Shown in pieces: positions 36,374 to 45,357 of a stretch of 64,000 nt of DNA. This stretch comes from Dasania marina DSM 21967. Lineage in GTDB: Bacteria > Pseudomonadota > Gammaproteobacteria > Pseudomonadales > Dasaniaceae. The notes below the pieces were generated by a model. It did no database searches, had not been told where the DNA came from, and worked only from the letters and a program-made list of their open reading frames with translations. The stretch covers positions 682,001-746,000 of the forward strand of contig NZ_KB891576.1 of the NCBI RefSeq assembly GCF_000373485.1, in the 5' to 3' direction. The position numbers and the translations under genes were made by a program. Position 1 is the first letter of the stretch. Each line of letters begins with the position of its first letter.

Positions 36374-36582
36374 ACATCTCTCCGAAAGGTCGCACGGGCG
36401 CTAGGTAAGCTTTACAAAACGCCAAAATAAAATAAGGGGCTATGGTACTGACAGGCCAGAGCAAGCTCAAGCGAGAAGCGGTAATTTAAGACAATAACTG
36501 GTAATTAAAGCCCCTTAGTCGGACTTTTTTGATTAAACTAGTGTCAGCATAACCCAACTAAGCTAACAAAGGAGAGAATCCC

Positions 36583-37086
36583 ATGCATAAACAGCGTTAC
36601 TTAACTTTGTTTTGTTTACTCATCAGCTGCTGCTTTAGCCTTAACAGCTACGCCCAAGAGTGGCGCAAAGAGCCACTCACTACCAATGATCAAACCTTTA
36701 TGGCCAAGCAGCGCGACAGCATAGACGAGCTGACCCGGCGTCATTTTGGCCGCCAACTGACTGGTAAAAAAGACAATGACTTTGCCTTGATGCAGCGCCT
36801 ATTGGACGAAAAAATCATCAAGCCTGAACAAGTCGTTTTATTACAAGCTATGGGTGTCATTCTGGGAAATGTCTTAAAGGAACATGAAGGGCTAAGCTGG
36901 GTTATTTATATTGACCGCTATGGTCGCAGTCGCGCCTTGGATGTGCCCGGCAAACGCGATGTGGTATTTCCCATCACCATGATTTCACGACGCTATGAAA
37001 CCGGCGGTGAGGTCAATATTGAACAGCTATACCAAAAAGCCGTCGCCAGCGTAGCCACGATTAAAAAACAAATTATTGTTTATTAA
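36583..37086 (+). CDS. DUF3806 domain-containing exported protein
   Basis: This 167-residue protein has a signal peptide (LFCLLISCCFSLNSYAQE, cleaved about residue 24) and a DUF3806-like domain: LLQAMGVILGNVLKEHEGLSWVIYIDRYGRSRAL followed in shortened form by FPITMISRRYE, split here as VVFPITMISRRYETGG near residue 128. It is likely periplasmic and of unknown function. It is divergent from dapA, with GGAGAG before the ATG, and converges with the DUF1631 gene. Confidence 0.82.
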   Translation: MHKQRYLTLFCLLISCCFSLNSYAQEWRKEPLTTNDQTFMAKQRDSIDELTRRHFGRQLTGKKDNDFALMQRLLDEKIIKPEQVVLLQAMGVILGNVLKEHEGLSWVIYIDRYGRSRALDVPGKRDVVFPITMISRRYETGGEVNIEQLYQKAVASVATIKKQIIVY

Positions 37087-37119
37087 GCTTTGCCTATTAA
37101 TAGGCGCGTAGTCGCAATA

Positions 37120-37150
37120 GCTTAACGGCTGACCCAGCCAGCCGTTAAGC
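37120..37150. terminator. 12-bp perfect hairpin between convergent genes
   Basis: The arms 37120-37131 and 37139-37150 pair fully around a 7-nt loop. The right arm contains the stop codon of the DUF1631 gene. It lacks a long T-run but probably ends both convergent transcripts. Confidence 0.7.
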
Positions 37151-39424
37151 GGTAGTGGCGGTCGCTTTCGGTTTTAATTTATTCAACACCGCGCCGAAAG
37201 CCCGCTCCATAAAGCTGCGCTTTTCTAGCACTACCAACTCTATAGTGCCGGCCTGCATACCTTTAACCAACTCTACACAGGTCATCACCGCCTGTTTGAT
37301 GCCTGCCGTATTTACAAACATATAATTGGAAGTAACCCGGCTATACCAAGCCAGTTTCATCCTATCGCGGCCGCCATCTTCACGCACAAAATCAAACCAA
37401 GTACCGAAGGCGATATCTTTCAGCGCGTCTAGCTGCCGCTGCTCAGCAGCTGACAATGTTGATTTTTCCTGCTCAGCCAAAGGTATACGCTTGGCCTTAT
37501 GCGTCATCTGCACCTGCTGGCGCTGTATCGCGGTTTGCGGCGGCACGGATTCTGCCGCTGGCGTTACTACAGGTTCAGGCTTAGCGTCAGGGGACGTAGG
37601 CTGAGCCTTAGCTGTCGGCTTATGATCTTGCACTATAGGGCTGACTACGCTCTTGTCGTCGGTTAGCACCAGCTGGTGGTAGGCCAATTCCTGCGCCTCC
37701 CGCAAGCTAATCAGCAAACCTTTAGAGGCGCCAGGGTCGTAGCCCATAGCCAGCAAACCTTCCTTAATAGAGGTTTCAAATTCCTGCTGACGCCTATGAA
37801 AGTCTTCTTTATTATCCACCGCTTGCTTTTGCTGTATGCTCCACACCACCGCATCCACCACTTTTAACGCCGACTGCCAGGTGCTGCCTTCGTCGCCGTG
37901 ACGCAGTAGATTAAAAGCCAAAAAATCGGTCCAGGGTTTTTGCAATATGGCGGCGGCCTGCGGGTGTATTTCGCCGTTATCAAAACGTACTAACACTTCC
38001 TCTTCGGCGCGATGACGCGATAATTCCAAACGCTCCATGCCCTGCTGTGATTCGGTGTTGCGCTTCTCCACCATTTTTGAGCGTTTTTCTAGACTCTCTC
38101 TAAAGCGTTGAAAGTCTTCTAGCAAGCGATCAAAAATACTGTAATCATCAATAAAACCTTTTAACACCGTTTCTACCACTAAGCGTATTTTCGGCAATAC
38201 CGTTTTATCATCTTCATCTTTTACCCAACGGCCGCCGACATCCGCCAAACTATTAATTAACACCCTAGCGCTGTGCTCGTAATTATCAATAAAGGTTTTG
38301 TCCATTAGGGCTAGTTTGAGATAGGGCGTATGCAAATGACTAAGCAATGATTTAACCGCATCACTCAGGTTTTCATCATCCAATATGTAGCGAAAAATCA
38401 TGCCCACTAAATCTACCGTATTGGCATCGGCACCGGTCATTTTATGGCGCGATTTGTCATCGCCCTGCTTTAATAATTGCTCTACAACTTTTTTCTCTAC
38501 TTGCTCGGCAGGCATAGGGCGATTCTGTGATACCGCCTGTAAAATGTCCGTGGACTGCTGCACAGCACTCAGTGCTAAGGCGTAATCCATCTGACCAAAA
38601 GCGGCGGCACTACCATCACCATCAGTGGCTATACCTCCCAAACTGACACCACCGGCCGTGTGAGTACGCGGCCCCAACTGGGTTTGTAAGGCTTGTATGG
38701 TCGCAAGCATTTTACGCTGATTTTCTATACTGGCAGGGCTTTCGTGGGCATGATCAGGTTCGGGTAAAACGGGAGGCGTTGGCGCGCCACCGTCGGCCTG
38801 TTGATGGGCTAAAAATTTAAGATTGGGTAATATGCTCTGGGCTACCAATTGCTCGTTTAACTGTTTGAGCGGCTTTTCAAAACCCAGAATAAACAGCTTA
38901 CCTAGCTGCTTATAAACGAATAAACGCGCCTTACTCTCCAAACCCAAGGCATTCACTGCTGCCTGTAAGGCCTCACCTACCATGGTAGGCGCAAAGGGAT
39001 TATCCTCATCGTAAACTGGAGTGCCACTGCGCAGTACCGACAAACGTTTATTCAGTTTCCACAGTGACTCCGAATAGCGACTATTAGACTTAGACACAAT
39101 TACCGAGATAGCTAAATCATCTTCCAGTTTTTGCGGATTGACTAAGGACAACTCGTTAACAATTTCTTTGGGCGTTTGTGACGCCACCACGCCATCGCGA
39201 AAACGCTGGTAACAATCGCTAAGTCGCTGCTGAAAGGCCGCGTGCATGCCCCCAGAGTTATTACGGCAGGCCTGCATAGCTTCATAATAAAAGCGCTGCT
39301 CATCATTATTTTTGGCCGCATCTGAGTGCTCAAACAAACTATCAATTAACTTTTTTTCAGCCGCCAGTAATAAATTACTGTAGTAACCATGAGCGTACTC
39401 ACGGCAGTTGTTCAATAGCTCCAT
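37145..39424 (-). CDS. DUF1631 family protein
   Basis: This is a 759-residue soluble protein without signal or membrane span. It matches the DUF1631 family found in Pseudomonas-type bacteria by overall length and by blocks such as FRDGVVASQTPKEIVNELSL, LSHLHTPYLKLALMDKTFID and the C-terminal GTWFDFVREDGGRDRMKLAW. The middle (about 590-650) is Pro/Ala-rich and probably disordered. The C-terminal block has the look of a small beta-domain. Molecular function is not established. Transcribed alone. Confidence 0.85.
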   Translation of the reverse strand: MELLNNCREYAHGYYSNLLLAAEKKLIDSLFEHSDAAKNNDEQRFYYEAMQACRNNSGGMHAAFQQRLSDCYQRFRDGVVASQTPKEIVNELSLVNPQKLEDDLAISVIVSKSNSRYSESLWKLNKRLSVLRSGTPVYDEDNPFAPTMVGEALQAAVNALGLESKARLFVYKQLGKLFILGFEKPLKQLNEQLVAQSILPNLKFLAHQQADGGAPTPPVLPEPDHAHESPASIENQRKMLATIQALQTQLGPRTHTAGGVSLGGIATDGDGSAAAFGQMDYALALSAVQQSTDILQAVSQNRPMPAEQVEKKVVEQLLKQGDDKSRHKMTGADANTVDLVGMIFRYILDDENLSDAVKSLLSHLHTPYLKLALMDKTFIDNYEHSARVLINSLADVGGRWVKDEDDKTVLPKIRLVVETVLKGFIDDYSIFDRLLEDFQRFRESLEKRSKMVEKRNTESQQGMERLELSRHRAEEEVLVRFDNGEIHPQAAAILQKPWTDFLAFNLLRHGDEGSTWQSALKVVDAVVWSIQQKQAVDNKEDFHRRQQEFETSIKEGLLAMGYDPGASKGLLISLREAQELAYHQLVLTDDKSVVSPIVQDHKPTAKAQPTSPDAKPEPVVTPAAESVPPQTAIQRQQVQMTHKAKRIPLAEQEKSTLSAAEQRQLDALKDIAFGTWFDFVREDGGRDRMKLAWYSRVTSNYMFVNTAGIKQAVMTCVELVKGMQAGTIELVVLEKRSFMERAFGAVLNKLKPKATATTA

Positions 39425-39570
39425 TGGCGCTTATCTCGACGTCTCGTTGTTATTAGTCTTAGTTGCAAATAATAAACGCTATATCATTAGCGCATTAGTT
39501 TGTTAAATGTAGCCTATTGTATTGATTTTAGAAGAGAATTTCTCAACTAACAGTTTTTTATAGCCAGCAT

Positions 39571-40086
39571 TCAGGTTTTATCTCTCAACAGCGTCTGGTA
39601 CAGGCTGGCCAAATGGGGGTCCATTACCACCAAATAGACTTCCACTAGCGTCGACTGACCGCTAGCAAAATACTGTTTTAAAGCTGCGACCGCCTCTGTG
39701 CAGGCCAGCTTATGGGGATAGCCATAAGCACCGCAACTAATCGCCGGAAAAGCGATAGTCGTCAAGCCCAACTCATCGGCTAACGCTAGGCTACATTGAT
39801 AACAGCTGCGTAATAATGCTGCCTCATGCTGCCCTCCCCCCTGCCACACCGGGCCGACCGTATGTATCACATAGCGGCAGGGCAAATCATAGGCCTTAGT
39901 CAGTTTGGCCGCGCCGGTTTCACAGCCCCCTAAACCGCGACACTCTGCCAATAACTGCGGCCCGGCTGCTCGGTGTATGGCACCATCCACTCCGCCACCA
40001 CCGAGCAAGCTGTTATTAGCGGCATTAACGATGGCATCAACCGCCAAGCCGGTAATATCACCTAGCTGTATCACTATATTGGCCAT
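39571..40086 (-). CDS. Macro-domain O-acetyl-ADP-ribose deacetylase (YmdB-like)
   Basis: This single macro domain of 171 residues binds ADP-ribose and likely deacetylates O-acetyl-ADP-ribose or removes ADP-ribose from proteins. The signature [22 protein letters not shown] starts at residue 8 (written here as two parts: [16 protein letters not shown] and [14 protein letters not shown]), with [11 protein letters not shown] near 75 and [13 protein letters not shown] near 115. There is no signal peptide. The gene stands alone. Confidence 0.92.
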   Translation of the reverse strand: MANIVIQLGDITGLAVDAIVNAANNSLLGGGGVDGAIHRAAGPQLLAECRGLGGCETGAAKLTKAYDLPCRYVIHTVGPVWQGGGQHEAALLRSCYQCSLALADELGLTTIAFPAISCGAYGYPHKLACTEAVAALKQYFASGQSTLVEVYLVVMDPHLASLYQTLLRDKT

Positions 40087-40440
40087 AGTCTCGCTCTAGT
40101 CAGTTGCCTGAGGTTCTCTAGCAAGGGGCAGCACTCATTAAAGCCCACAGAGTAGCAGCTTACTACGCTATAGGCGGATTGCCACAACCTATTGAGAGCA
40201 GCGTCGCTACAACCTAGCGGCTTAAAACACGAAGCCTTTAGTAGCGGCCAACGTATGCAGGCCTTTAGCGACCCGGCCCAATTGCTGGTGATAACCTCAC
40301 AACGCGGCGTAACGATACGCTTCCCCCTTAGCGGTTAGCTGCTACTCATAACTCACCCACTCACCACCACCGTTAGGTAATCTTCATTACCGTCAACTAT
40401 AAGCTATAGTGTAAGAGTTAGCTGACAGCGAGAGGTTGCC
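40087..40440. other. 354-nt intergenic region before the oxo-acid dehydrogenase operon
   Basis: No open frame of note, repeat or hairpin was found here on either strand. The part next to 40440 (AT-rich, with CTATAGTGTAAGA near 40405-40420) could contain the operon promoter, but no convincing -35/-10 pair is visible. GAGAGG lies a few bases before the E1 alpha ATG. Confidence 0.4.
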
Positions 40441-41679
40441 ATGACCAAAGAGTTTAGTAGTCGCTTACACATACCCAAAGCCCCGTTCCGGCCCGACGAA
40501 GAGCCCGACTTTTCCTATCTCGACATACCCAGCCCCGAATCCTCCAGCAAACCTGAGCCCTTAATAGATCCCAACGCCATACGCAACTTGGCCTATGGCT
40601 TAGTGCGGGTGCTGGACGACGACCACAAAGCCAAGGGCGAATGGCACCCCCAACTCAGCCCCGATAAGCTGCGCTTGGGCTTAAAACAGATGATGCATGT
40701 GCGCGCCTTTGATGACCGCATGTTTGCCATGCAGCGCCAGGGCAAATTATGCTTTTACCTTAAATGCACCGGTGAAGAAGCCGTGGCCGTGGCCCAAGCC
40801 ATGGCGCTGGATAACGGCGACATGTGCTTCCCCAGCTACCGGCAACAGGGCCTATTATTTGCTCGCGGCTATCCGGTGGTAGACATGATGTGCCAGTGCC
40901 TGTCTAACGCCCGCGACAATCTAAAAGGTCGGCAACTACCGGTGCTCTATAGCTGGAAGGAAGGCGGTTTCTTTACCATCTCCGGAAATTTGGCCACCCA
41001 ATACTGCCAAGCCGTAGGCTGGGCCATGGCCTCCGCCTATAAAGGTGAGGATCATATCGCCGCCACTTGGGTGGGGGACGGCAGCACCGCCGAGGCCGAC
41101 GTCTATCACGCCCTGCAATTTAGCTCTACCTACCAAGCGCCAGTGATTTTAAACGTGGTTAACAACCAATGGGCTATCTCCACACCGCAATCCTTTGCCT
41201 CGGCGGGCACCACTTTTGCCGCCCGCAGCCTAGGCTTTCACATACCCGGCATACGGGTAGACGGCAACGACTTTTTAGCGGTATATGCCGTCACCCAATG
41301 GGCCGCCCAGCGCGCCCGCCGCGGTGGCGGCCCCACCTTTATAGAATTATTTACCTACCGCGTAGCCAGTCACTCCACCAGCGACAACCCCGATGCCTAT
41401 CGCTCCCCCAAAGAGGCCGAATACTGGCCTCTGGGCGACCCCATTACCCGCCTTAAAGAGCACCTCATTACCCTAGGGGAATGGAGCGAAGATCAGCACC
41501 AGGCACTGCAACAAGAACTCAAGGATAGCATCACCGCCGACTGGCAGGAGGCGCTATCTTACGGTTCACTAGAGGAGGGCCCGCACTGGCCACTGAGCTC
41601 TATGTTTGATGATGTATTTAAAGAATTGCCCGAGCATTTGCAAAGACAACGTCAAAAAATGGAACACGGCCATGGCTAG
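40441..41679 (+). CDS. bkdA1: 2-oxo-acid (branched-chain) dehydrogenase E1 alpha subunit
   Basis: This is the E1 alpha subunit of a thiamine-diphosphate-dependent 2-oxo-acid dehydrogenase; with 412 residues and an N-terminal extension it resembles BkdA1 (branched-chain) rather than PdhA. The ThDP motif begins GDGSTAEADVYHAL (about residue 220) and ends NVVNNQWAIS. The phosphorylation-loop-like TYRVASHSTSDNP near residue 320 is typical of BCKDH. E1 beta starts within its last 8 nt and E2 follows. It acts in valine, leucine and isoleucine breakdown and in branched fatty-acid primer supply. Confidence 0.9.
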   Translation: MTKEFSSRLHIPKAPFRPDEEPDFSYLDIPSPESSSKPEPLIDPNAIRNLAYGLVRVLDDDHKAKGEWHPQLSPDKLRLGLKQMMHVRAFDDRMFAMQRQGKLCFYLKCTGEEAVAVAQAMALDNGDMCFPSYRQQGLLFARGYPVVDMMCQCLSNARDNLKGRQLPVLYSWKEGGFFTISGNLATQYCQAVGWAMASAYKGEDHIAATWVGDGSTAEADVYHALQFSSTYQAPVILNVVNNQWAISTPQSFASAGTTFAARSLGFHIPGIRVDGNDFLAVYAVTQWAAQRARRGGGPTFIELFTYRVASHSTSDNPDAYRSPKEAEYWPLGDPITRLKEHLITLGEWSEDQHQALQQELKDSITADWQEALSYGSLEEGPHWPLSSMFDDVFKELPEHLQRQRQKMEHGHG

Positions 41680-42688
41680 AATGAATATGGTGCAGGCCAT
41701 TAACTCGGCCCTAGATATTAAAATGTCGCAAGACCCTGCCGTACTGGTGATGGGCGAAGACGTGGGCTTTTTTGGCGGCGTGTTTCGCTGCACCGAAGGC
41801 CTATATCAAAAACACGGCCCCCATCGCTCGCTGGATATGCCCATAGCCGAGGGCGGTATTATCGCCACCGCCATAGGCATGGGGGTTAACGGCTTGCGGC
41901 CGGTGGTAGAGATACAGTTTGCCGATTACATCTACCCCGCCTTCGACCAAATTGTTAGCGAGCTGGCCCGCCTGCGCCACCGCAGCGGCGGCGAATTTTG
42001 GGCACCGGTAACCATACGCACCCCCTGCGGTGGCGGCATACGCGGCGGCCAAACCCACTCGCAAAGCCCCGAGGGTATATTCACCCATGTTTGCGGTTTA
42101 AAAACCGTGATGCCCTCCAACCCCTACGATGCCAAGGGCTTATTAATCAGCGCCATAGAAGATGACGACCCAGTGTTATTTTTTGAGCCTAAGCGCATTT
42201 ACAACGGCCCCTTTGACGGCGACCACAACAAGCCCTCGGTAAGCTGGGCCAGCCATCCACTAGGGGAGGTGCCCGAAGAGCATTACCGTATTCCTATAGG
42301 CCAAGCCACCATTAGCCAGGCCGGCAACGACGTGACCGTACTAGCCTACGGCACCATGGTGCATGTGGCCGCCGCCGCCATAAAACACAGCGGCATAGAC
42401 GCTGAACTCATAGACCTGCGCAGCTTAGTACCACTGGACTTAACCACCATAGTCAACTCGGTGGAAAAAACCGGCCGCTGCGTGGTGATACACGAGGCCA
42501 CCCGCACCGGCGGCTACGGCGCCGAATTGGTAGCCGAGGTGCAAGAGGAATGCTTTTGGCATTTACTGGCGCCGATAGAGCGCGTTACCGGCTGGGACAC
42601 CCCCTACCCCCACGCCTTTGAGTGGGAGTACTTCCCCAGCCAGGAGCGCATCATAGAGGCGCTGCAACGTACGCTGGAAAATCGCTAA
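41672..42688 (+). CDS. bkdA2: 2-oxo-acid (branched-chain) dehydrogenase E1 beta subunit
   Basis: This 338-residue transketolase-type subunit pairs with E1 alpha. It begins MARMNMVQAINSALDIKMSQ, and the ThDP-contact motif VMGEDVGFFGGVFRCTEGL follows near residue 28. QFADYIYPAFDQIVSE near 87 and the C-terminal VVIHEATRTGGYGAELVAE are family blocks. The open frame reaches back to 41606, but ATG 41672 overlaps the E1 alpha stop (ATGGCTAG) and gives the usual N-terminus, which implies translational coupling. Confidence 0.93.
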   Translation: MARMNMVQAINSALDIKMSQDPAVLVMGEDVGFFGGVFRCTEGLYQKHGPHRSLDMPIAEGGIIATAIGMGVNGLRPVVEIQFADYIYPAFDQIVSELARLRHRSGGEFWAPVTIRTPCGGGIRGGQTHSQSPEGIFTHVCGLKTVMPSNPYDAKGLLISAIEDDDPVLFFEPKRIYNGPFDGDHNKPSVSWASHPLGEVPEEHYRIPIGQATISQAGNDVTVLAYGTMVHVAAAAIKHSGIDAELIDLRSLVPLDLTTIVNSVEKTGRCVVIHEATRTGGYGAELVAEVQEECFWHLLAPIERVTGWDTPYPHAFEWEYFPSQERIIEALQRTLENR

Positions 42689-42717
42689 CCCCGCCAGCTC
42701 AATAGGAGGCTCTGCTT

Positions 42718-44073
42718 ATGAGTGAATTTAGTTTCAAACTCCCTGACTTAGGCGAAGGCATCGTGGAGTCTGAAATCGTGGCCTGGCATATCGCGGTGGG
42801 TGATGAGGTTGCCCAAGATCAACACATCGCCGACGTACAAACCGACAAGGCGGTCATAGAAGCCACCTCGCCTATTAGCGGCCGAGTATTAAAGCTGGGC
42901 TGCAGCGCCGGTGAAGTGTTAGCAGTAGGCAGCGAGTTAATTTTATTTGAGACCAATACCACTTTTCAAAACCAAGCTACTAGCAGCCAACCCGCAACCG
43001 CAACATCATCCGTCGCAACCAACAAAACCGCAGCAGCAGCGCCAACAGCCAGCAACAATGACGCACAAAAAAATACCCGGCCAACAAGCGCCGCCGATAA
43101 CACAGAAACTGCAGACAGCGGCGTGTTAACCTCGCCCTCGGTGCGCTTACGAGCACGGCAACACAATATCGATTTGCGAAAAATTAGCGGCAGCGGTCCC
43201 AAAGGACGCATCAACCACAGTGATTTAGATAATTTAATACCTAGCACGCATAACGAGGATAAATCCGGTAACAATACCGGCAACAGCAGCAGTAATACGT
43301 CCAACAACAGCAAGCAAAAGTCAGCTACCAATGCTAACAACCCTAGCGACAATAGCCAAAAAAATACCGGCGATAAACGCTACACCCTCAGCGGCACTAG
43401 ACGCATAATTGCCAAAAAATTACAGCAAGCAGCGCAACAAATACCACACTATTCCTATGTAGAAGAAGTAGACGTCACTGCACTGGAACAACTGCGCGAA
43501 CAACTCAACCAACAACGCAGCAGCGAACAAAACAAGCTCACTTTATTACCTTTTATTATTCAAGCACTGGTACAGGCATTGCCGCAATTCCCTCATTGCA
43601 ACGCCCACTTTAATAACGACAATAACGAAGTCACCGAATATAAAGCGGTGCATGTAGGCATAGCCACCATGACCGATAAAGGCTTAGTGGTGCCGGTATT
43701 GCGCGACTGCGAACACAGCGAACTATGGCAATGCGCCGCCGCTATAGAACAACTCGCCAGCGCCGCTAGACATCACCGCCTTAGCCCACAGCAGCTTAGC
43801 GGCTCCACCATCACCCTTACCAGCTTGGGTAAACTGGGCGGCATCGCCGCCACCCCCATTATCAACGCGCCGGAAACCTGCATTATAGGTATTAATAAAA
43901 TTCAGCGGCGGCCCGTGGTGATAGGTGAAGCTATCGCGATACGCTCCATCATGAATTTATCGGCGTCATTTGATCACCGAGTGGTGGATGGTTTTGACGG
44001 CGCCAGCCTGATACAGGCAATTAAAAAATTATTGGAGCAACCGCAATTGTTAAGCAATAATGAACCCATCTAA
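42718..44073 (+). CDS. bkdB: Dihydrolipoamide acyltransferase E2 of the branched-chain complex
   Basis: This is the E2 core, 451 residues. It has one lipoyl domain with Lys44 in VQTDKAVIEA, a linker rich in Asn, Ser, Thr, Gln and Ala (about 80-135), a peripheral-subunit-binding domain (SPSVRLRARQHNIDLRKISG, about 140-175), a second Asn/Ser-rich linker and the catalytic domain with SFDHRVVDGFDGA near the C-terminus (His and Asp). A strong AGGAGG lies 8 nt before the ATG. No E3 (lpd) gene is present after it, so the complex must borrow E3 from elsewhere. Confidence 0.93.
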   Translation: MSEFSFKLPDLGEGIVESEIVAWHIAVGDEVAQDQHIADVQTDKAVIEATSPISGRVLKLGCSAGEVLAVGSELILFETNTTFQNQATSSQPATATSSVATNKTAAAAPTASNNDAQKNTRPTSAADNTETADSGVLTSPSVRLRARQHNIDLRKISGSGPKGRINHSDLDNLIPSTHNEDKSGNNTGNSSSNTSNNSKQKSATNANNPSDNSQKNTGDKRYTLSGTRRIIAKKLQQAAQQIPHYSYVEEVDVTALEQLREQLNQQRSSEQNKLTLLPFIIQALVQALPQFPHCNAHFNNDNNEVTEYKAVHVGIATMTDKGLVVPVLRDCEHSELWQCAAAIEQLASAARHHRLSPQQLSGSTITLTSLGKLGGIAATPIINAPETCIIGINKIQRRPVVIGEAIAIRSIMNLSASFDHRVVDGFDGASLIQAIKKLLEQPQLLSNNEPI

Positions 44074-44437
44074 CTCTCACAATAACGAAAAAAAAGACAT
44101 GGACACTAGGCAGGAAATGGTTAACCACGCCCGCAGCTATGTGCTTAGCGTTTGCGCATTAGTAGGTGTAGGCGAAATTGTCACCTTCGCTAATATGGAA
44201 AAATTCCCTTTACTGAGTTTCTCAGCCGTCGCCTTTGGCTTAGCGATAGTGATAGCCGTGGTGCATTTAGGGGTATTGTGGTGGCAGGCGCTATACCAGC
44301 CTTTTATAGGGAAAAAGCCGCTAAAGTTTTTTAGCGGCCGGGTGCGAGGGGAGTTTTCATTATTGGTTTTTATTGTATTAATAGCGGCGGGATTATTGCC
44401 GGTTATTTACTATGCCGCGGCTACCGCTACAGGCTAA
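44060..44437 (+). CDS. Small membrane protein after the bkd operon
   Basis: This 125-residue protein has three hydrophobic spans: near 30-50 (SVCALVGVGEIVTFA), 53-75 (LSFSAVAFGLAIVIAVVHLG) and 98-118 (SLLVFIVLIAAGLLPVIYYA), with a basic loop KKPLKFFSGRVRGE. I do not recognise a family. Its ATG lies within the last 14 nt of the E2 gene; a second ATG at 44099 is possible. The overlap suggests coupling to the bkd operon. It converges with a GNAT gene by an 11-nt overlap. Confidence 0.72.
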   Translation: MNPSNSHNNEKKDMDTRQEMVNHARSYVLSVCALVGVGEIVTFANMEKFPLLSFSAVAFGLAIVIAVVHLGVLWWQALYQPFIGKKPLKFFSGRVRGEFSLLVFIVLIAAGLLPVIYYAAATATG

Positions 44438-44888
44438 ATTCTAAACGCGGCCCCACCATGTTAAAACCGTTGCGCTGATAAAAATCGACTGTACGCTGGC
44501 AGCGCGGCACATCGGGTGCACCCACTTCCAATACAGCCCAACCTTTCTCCTTGGCAAAACGTTTAGCCCTAGCCATTAATTGCTCGCCAACTTTTTGCGA
44601 ACGGTAATCGGGGCGCACATACATCTCGGCAATCTCACCAAATTCACCACCCGCATAAATCGCCACACAGCGGCTGAGGTTAAGCATGCCTATCACTTGT
44701 TCCTGTTCATTAAACGCGAGTAGCGACCACACGCCGCCATCGGGGCGCAGGGTTTGAAAGGCCGCTTGCTGCAACTTTGCCACAGGAAAGCTCGCTACGT
44801 CGGCGGGGAATAGCTCCAATAATAAATCGTAAACACCTTGCGCCACCAAATCACTTTGATCAATACGCGCCAACTGAATATTCAACAT
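44427..44888 (-). CDS. GNAT-family N-acetyltransferase
   Basis: This 153-residue acetyl-CoA-dependent acetyltransferase has the acetyl-CoA binding loop VRPDYRSQKVGEQLMARAKR (about residues 92-111) and the later RTVDFYQRNGF motif near 133. LSRCVAIYAGGEFGEIAEM is the central strand region. The ATG is preceded by GGGAGC. The substrate is unknown. It lies 21 nt after the DUF4404 gene on the same strand. Confidence 0.9.
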   Translation of the reverse strand: MLNIQLARIDQSDLVAQGVYDLLLELFPADVASFPVAKLQQAAFQTLRPDGGVWSLLAFNEQEQVIGMLNLSRCVAIYAGGEFGEIAEMYVRPDYRSQKVGEQLMARAKRFAKEKGWAVLEVGAPDVPRCQRTVDFYQRNGFNMVGPRLEFSL

Positions 44889-44909
44889 ATAAGCTCCCTG
44901 CTATTCGCA

Positions 44910-45173
44910 CTACACACCCATGCTACTCAGCTTCACCATAATATCTTTTAATACGCCGGTTAAAAGGGGGTGCTCAGCCTCAAAGGCCGTGGCTAGCTCA
45001 TCCACTTGCTCGGATAGGGTATCGCTGTGCTCTTCACCCTCTAATTCATCTAGGCGTATTTCTATATTATCGATTAAGCCCTCTAGGGCATCCTGCTCCT
45101 GCTCGCTGAGGTCTTTGTCGTTAATGTAGCTATTGAGTTGCTCTATGTACTCTTTTAACTGCTTTTTTGCCAC
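44910..45173 (-). CDS. DUF4404 family protein
   Basis: This 87-residue acidic helical protein, KQLKEYIEQLNSYINDKDLS then IEIRLDELEGEE and HPLLTGVLKDIMVKLSSMGV, matches DUF4404, a small family of unknown function in Gammaproteobacteria. It is predicted to form a coiled coil through residues 1-60. It precedes the GNAT gene in the same direction. Confidence 0.85.
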   Translation of the reverse strand: MAKKQLKEYIEQLNSYINDKDLSEQEQDALEGLIDNIEIRLDELEGEEHSDTLSEQVDELATAFEAEHPLLTGVLKDIMVKLSSMGV

Positions 45174-45357
45174 TTGCTGTCTCCATAAATACTATTAATT
45201 TATTCGCTATAGCATAGCACTAGTCGCTGCTATAAAAGCCATAATTAAAAAATGCTTAAGCAATAGTTAAACAAAAGCCACAAAAAGTAAAACGCCTCTT
45301 GAGTAAATCACGCTATACTTGCCCCACATTAAATTTTGACTGGAATTTGCATTATTT

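Noticed and set aside
36374-36582. Possible lysine riboswitch upstream of dapA
   Set aside because: Only one pair of complementary words (AGGGGCT/AGCCCCTT) was found; the conserved core of a lysine riboswitch could not be recognised.
42966-43352. Minus-strand frame opposite the E2 linker
   Set aside because: It is a Leu-rich shadow of the Asn/Ser/Thr linker codons of bkdB.
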